Source: an uncultured Methanomethylovorans sp. (GTDB taxonomy: Archaea; Halobacteriota; Methanosarcinia; Methanosarcinales; Methanosarcinaceae). Taken from it: 8,543 bases of DNA. Positions 6,248-8,543 of the stretch are shown in pieces. Location of the stretch: positions 1 to 8,543 of the forward strand of contig CALBTS010000816.1 of the NCBI GenBank assembly GCA_937968035.1, in the 5' to 3' direction. A program made the position numbers and the translations under genes. Each line of letters begins with the position of its first letter. Position 1 is the stretch's first letter. The notes under the pieces were generated by a model, which had not been told where the DNA came from, made no database searches, and saw only the letters and a list, made by a program, of their open reading frames with translations.

Positions 6248-6841
6248 TTAATGATTTATAAGTGACTCGAGAAGGTCCTTTGTTTCAATGAAATACTCGA
6301 GAGTTACATCTTCAATATCCTGATATTCCCGCATGATATTCTCGATCTTCTTGAGGTCCCTTTTGAAAGGTCCCAGTCTCCTTATAACAGTTTCCGTATC
6401 TGCGCCACTGGTGACCAGTTCATTATAAATGGAGACAATTGTATCGTTCAGCCTTTTGATCTTCTCGTATATATCCTGATCCTGTTTATTATCCGGAAGG
6501 ACACCATTCCTGTTGCTTCTGGGATCGTCATCACTCCCTTCCTCTGCCTGTTCCATCCCCTCAGGCAGTTCGCCTTCCAGCGCAATGATGAGATTTTTCA
6601 GAGCTTCTACTACCTTAAAACCTGAATCTGTAAGCTCCACATATTTGACCCGTCCTTCCATTGTGAATTTTACCAGTCCATGTTCTTCCATTTTTGAGAG
6701 GATCTTCGTTGTGTGCGCAAATGTCGAATTGATCTCTTTTGTAATTACAGAAGCATACGTTTTCTGGAAGGACCAGATGGCAAGGAGTGCCAAAGTAGGT
6801 TTTTCCTGAAGGAATAGTTGCTCAGCATATTCTTTAGCCAT
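6248..6841 (-). CDS. Winged-helix (MarR-like) DNA-binding protein with helical C-terminal half
   Basis: The 197-residue product starts with a winged helix (about 14-85). A likely recognition helix is TFAHTTKILSKMEEHGLV (40-57), followed by a wing KFTMEGRVKYVELTDSG (58-74). A hydrophilic acidic linker (about 91-122, with EEGSDDD) leads to a long helical region (123-195) with heptad-like hydrophobic spacing, likely a dimerisation coiled coil. The fold points to a transcription regulator; ligand and targets are unknown. The start is supported by a purine-rich GAGAG five bases before the ATG (6847-6853). It is the first gene of a two-gene unit with DUF2110. A regulator tied to a conserved unknown suggests joint action, but the sequence does not show how. 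Confidence 0.8.
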   Translation of the reverse strand: MAKEYAEQLFLQEKPTLALLAIWSFQKTYASVITKEINSTFAHTTKILSKMEEHGLVKFTMEGRVKYVELTDSGFKVVEALKNLIIALEGELPEGMEQAEEGSDDDPRSNRNGVLPDNKQDQDIYEKIKRLNDTIVSIYNELVTSGADTETVIRRLGPFKRDLKKIENIMREYQDIEDVTLEYFIETKDLLESLINH

Positions 6842-6914
6842 AATTTCTCTCTCTTTTTATGATCGGTCCTGCGAATTAGAAGAGAATTATCTACTCATTT
6901 CTATCTATTCTATT

Positions 6915-6938
6915 GTATATTACTTTATGTAATTATAC
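6915..6938. promoter_or_regulatory. Inverted repeat overlapping the probable promoter of the winged-helix gene
   Basis: GTATATTAC (6915-6923) and GTAATTATAC (6929-6938) form arms of nine pairs with one bulged base around TTTAT. On the minus strand the first arm includes TAATATAC, the best TATA candidate before ATG 6841, with a predicted start near 6890. No T tract follows the repeat on the minus strand, so it looks more like an operator than a terminator of trm1. Autoregulation by the winged-helix protein is a reasonable guess. Confidence 0.4.
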
Positions 6939-6958
6939 CCCTGTGAAGATATTTATAT

Positions 6959-8122
6959 TTATCGAAATCTTCTCAGAGTGTCTAATATTCCCTCTATACC
7001 TGCATTAGTTTTGAAAGATGTTCCGCTGAAATGTGTCCTTGACGCCTTGAACCCCTGTGCTGTTAACTCCTTAAGTAGCTCTTCCATAGGTATGGCAGAT
7101 ATTCCCAGTTTTTTTGACAGAAGATGATGATCATAGAAAGTAGGTATATCCAGTTCATTTCTGCACAGCTCAATTATCTTCATTGCATGCTCTTTCTTTC
7201 CCAGTTCTCTTTGAGCCAGTTGTATTAGTACGGCGTCACAAAAATCTTTGTCGTGCAGAGGACCCAGCCATAATGGACCGGCAATATGTGTGGATTTTCC
7301 GCATATCTCACATTTTTCAGGTATATGCACTGCCAGTCCATAATGGACCGACCGGCCCATACAACTGGTACAATGAGCTATGAACCCCATATTCTTTAAG
7401 CATTTGTCAGTTTTTTTTGCACTTTTTTTCAATTCAAGATATACCCGCACATAATGCCTGGTAGCGTGGCATAACATGGGTTGCATGGCCTTTTCATGTC
7501 TTGCAAGGTCCCTTGCGATCATACCAAGCAGGATGCGCACCCCCATTTCACTGTGATATTCAATGTTCAAAGGCACTGCACCGTATTTCCGGATACCTGA
7601 ATTCAAGTGTGCTCCACACAGGGGAGCAGTATCCGTAGCTGTGACAGCAATCATATTTATAGCTGAACCGGATGCAGCGTCAAGGTAGGTGGTAGGTGAT
7701 CCAAAAGGGTCTATATCCACTATATTATATCGTTCTTTATGCAACAATACATTAGCATTCCCAAGGCAGGTTCTCACTTTACCCGTAAGATCATTGAGTT
7801 CTGCATTTTCCCTGATCAGGTTATATGCCTCTTCGCTCCAGTCATTAAGGGTGACATTAAGCCCTACTTCTTTTGAGATCCGAAGTCCACGCATGCCGGA
7901 AGCTGAAAGTGCGTCCACATAGGTGATCTCCGACAGGTCCAGATCTCTGCTGGATGCCAGCACCTCAGAAAAAGCAGCGAGCGATGCCACTGATATATCA
8001 CGATTAAGTTCCATTTCCGGATTATAAAAAACACTTGCAGAAGATATGGAAAGCTGCCGGTCATCCGGAACCACGGGGACCAATGCCCGGGTACAACCTT
8101 CAAGAATAGTCCTGGTCTTCAT
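6959..8122 (-). CDS. trm1: tRNA (guanine(26)-N(2))-dimethyltransferase Trm1
   Basis: Trm1 uses two SAM molecules to make N2,N2-dimethylguanosine at position 26 of tRNA (EC 2.1.1.216). The 387-residue protein has the usual archaeal length. It carries FYNPEMELNRD (32-42), SAM motif I VDALSASGMRGLR (69-81), a motif II-like NDW (93-95), catalytic motif DIDPFGSP (136-143), ATDTAPLCG (162-170), a four-cysteine zinc site (CTSC 251-254 and CEIC 271-274), AGPLWLGPLHD (281-291) and SRTHFSGTSFKTNA (361-374). ATG 8122 is chosen; the frame also extends to a TTG at 8131, which would add three residues without a better ribosome site. Trm1 follows the cupredoxin-like gene by 23 bases, so it may be read from a promoter upstream of that gene. 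Identification is secure. Confidence 0.97.
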   Translation of the reverse strand: MKTRTILEGCTRALVPVVPDDRQLSISSASVFYNPEMELNRDISVASLAAFSEVLASSRDLDLSEITYVDALSASGMRGLRISKEVGLNVTLNDWSEEAYNLIRENAELNDLTGKVRTCLGNANVLLHKERYNIVDIDPFGSPTTYLDAASGSAINMIAVTATDTAPLCGAHLNSGIRKYGAVPLNIEYHSEMGVRILLGMIARDLARHEKAMQPMLCHATRHYVRVYLELKKSAKKTDKCLKNMGFIAHCTSCMGRSVHYGLAVHIPEKCEICGKSTHIAGPLWLGPLHDKDFCDAVLIQLAQRELGKKEHAMKIIELCRNELDIPTFYDHHLLSKKLGISAIPMEELLKELTAQGFKASRTHFSGTSFKTNAGIEGILDTLRRFR

Positions 8123-8145
8123 CGGTCCCAATCGAATGACTGCTA

Positions 8146-8543
8146 TTATTTAACTATGATGGTCCCACTCATCCTGGGATTACCCAGAATACTGTAATTA
8201 TATGTCCCGGTTTCATTAAAAGTGTAGCTGAAAGATTGCCTGTATCCTATAGACCGGCTCTCCCAAAGACCATCTTCGCTCACGATAGTAAATGCTCTGA
8301 TGGGATCATTAAAATTGATCCAGAACACAGTATCTTTAGGCGCCACCTCAAGGGTATTCGGAGATGAGAGGAACTTTTCCAGACGTATGGTATAAGAACG
8401 GGATACGCCGGTATCTATTACCTGAGGTCCCTGAGTTGTAGTCTCTTTCGCAGGCACGTCTACTGTTGGCTGCTCTGAGGTCGTAGTATCGTTTTGTTCA
8501 GTTTCACCAACAGAAGCATTGTTTTCATTTTCAGTAGTGGCAT
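8146..8543 (-). CDS. Cupredoxin-fold protein lacking most copper ligands (N-terminus cut by window edge)
   Basis: The frame is open to the right edge and shows the last 131 residues. A GTG at 8457 could be mistaken for a start, but the frame continues upstream through a Thr/Glu/Asn/Gln-rich stretch (visible residues 1-40), typical of the spacer after a lipoprotein or secretion signal in exported archaeal proteins. Residues 50-131 have the plastocyanin/halocyanin outline: strand, LEVAPKDTVFWINF, SEDGLWES, SFSYTFNETGTYNYSI, NPRMSGTIIVK. In copper-binding relatives the pattern is H-T-V-x-S-x-D-G and then Y-H-C-x-x-H-P-x-M. Here the first His is Phe84, Cys is Ile118 and the second His is Asn121; only Met124 remains. 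It probably binds no type 1 copper and may be structural or binding. The signal sequence is not visible. Confidence 0.8.
   Translation of the reverse strand, partial: ATTENENNASVGETEQNDTTTSEQPTVDVPAKETTTQGPQVIDTGVSRSYTIRLEKFLSSPNTLEVAPKDTVFWINFNDPIRAFTIVSEDGLWESRSIGYRQSFSYTFNETGTYNYSILGNPRMSGTIIVK

Noticed and set aside
7268..7350. A 13-base direct repeat CCATAATGGACCG at 7268-7280 and 7338-7350 inside trm1
   Set aside because: The two copies are read in different frames (PLW versus VHYG) in ordinary conserved sequence. One such 13-mer repeat in 8.5 kb is about what chance predicts.
8146..8457. A complete 103-residue protein starting at GTG 8457
   Set aside because: The frame stays open upstream to the window edge through a Thr/Glu-rich linker typical of exported proteins, so the true start lies outside the window.

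Overview
The window comes from a methanogenic archaeon, most likely a member of the Methanosarcinaceae (Methanolobus, Methanococcoides or Methanosarcina type). Four things support this: a full methenyl-H4MPT cyclohydrolase (mch), archaeal tRNA-modifying enzymes (Taw2-type and Trm1), archaeal TATA boxes at the expected spacing, and an MsvR-like V4R regulator, a family described from methanogens. The genus is inferred from protein resemblance, not from a search. The DNA is moderately AT-rich and densely packed. The longest stretch without a gene is about 180 bases (1961-2139).

Layout. Positions 1-1960 (minus) hold most of a soluble PAS-GAF-PAS-PAS sensor histidine kinase whose C-terminal ATPase domain lies off the left edge. 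It is transcribed divergently from mch (2140-3102, plus). mch is followed after 53 bases by a DUF2124 gene (3156-3635). The gap between them holds a 10-bp hairpin with a six-T tract just before the second gene's Shine-Dalgarno. Converging on this pair is a Taw2-type wyosine biosynthesis gene (3652-4680, minus). Taw2 diverges from the MsvR-like redox regulator (4789-5535, plus), and both appear to have leaderless promoters. A minus-strand pair of unknown role follows: a winged-helix protein with a helical C-terminal half (6248-6841) and a DUF2110 protein (5545-6234). Last come trm1 (6959-8122, minus) and, upstream of it, a cupredoxin-fold protein that has lost most copper ligands (8146 to the right edge, minus, partial).

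How the genes fit together. mch carries the reversible methenyl/formyl-H4MPT step of methanogenic C1 metabolism. Its DUF2124 neighbour may be co-expressed, subject to the intervening hairpin. Taw2 and Trm1 modify tRNA (wyosine side chain at position 37 of tRNA-Phe; dimethyl-G at position 26). The MsvR-like protein and the kinase are sensors, and neither has an obvious target gene here. Nothing resembles a mobile element, CRISPR array, defence system, tRNA or rRNA gene. This is a core chromosomal region. The interest lies in small regulatory structures and in three poorly characterised proteins.
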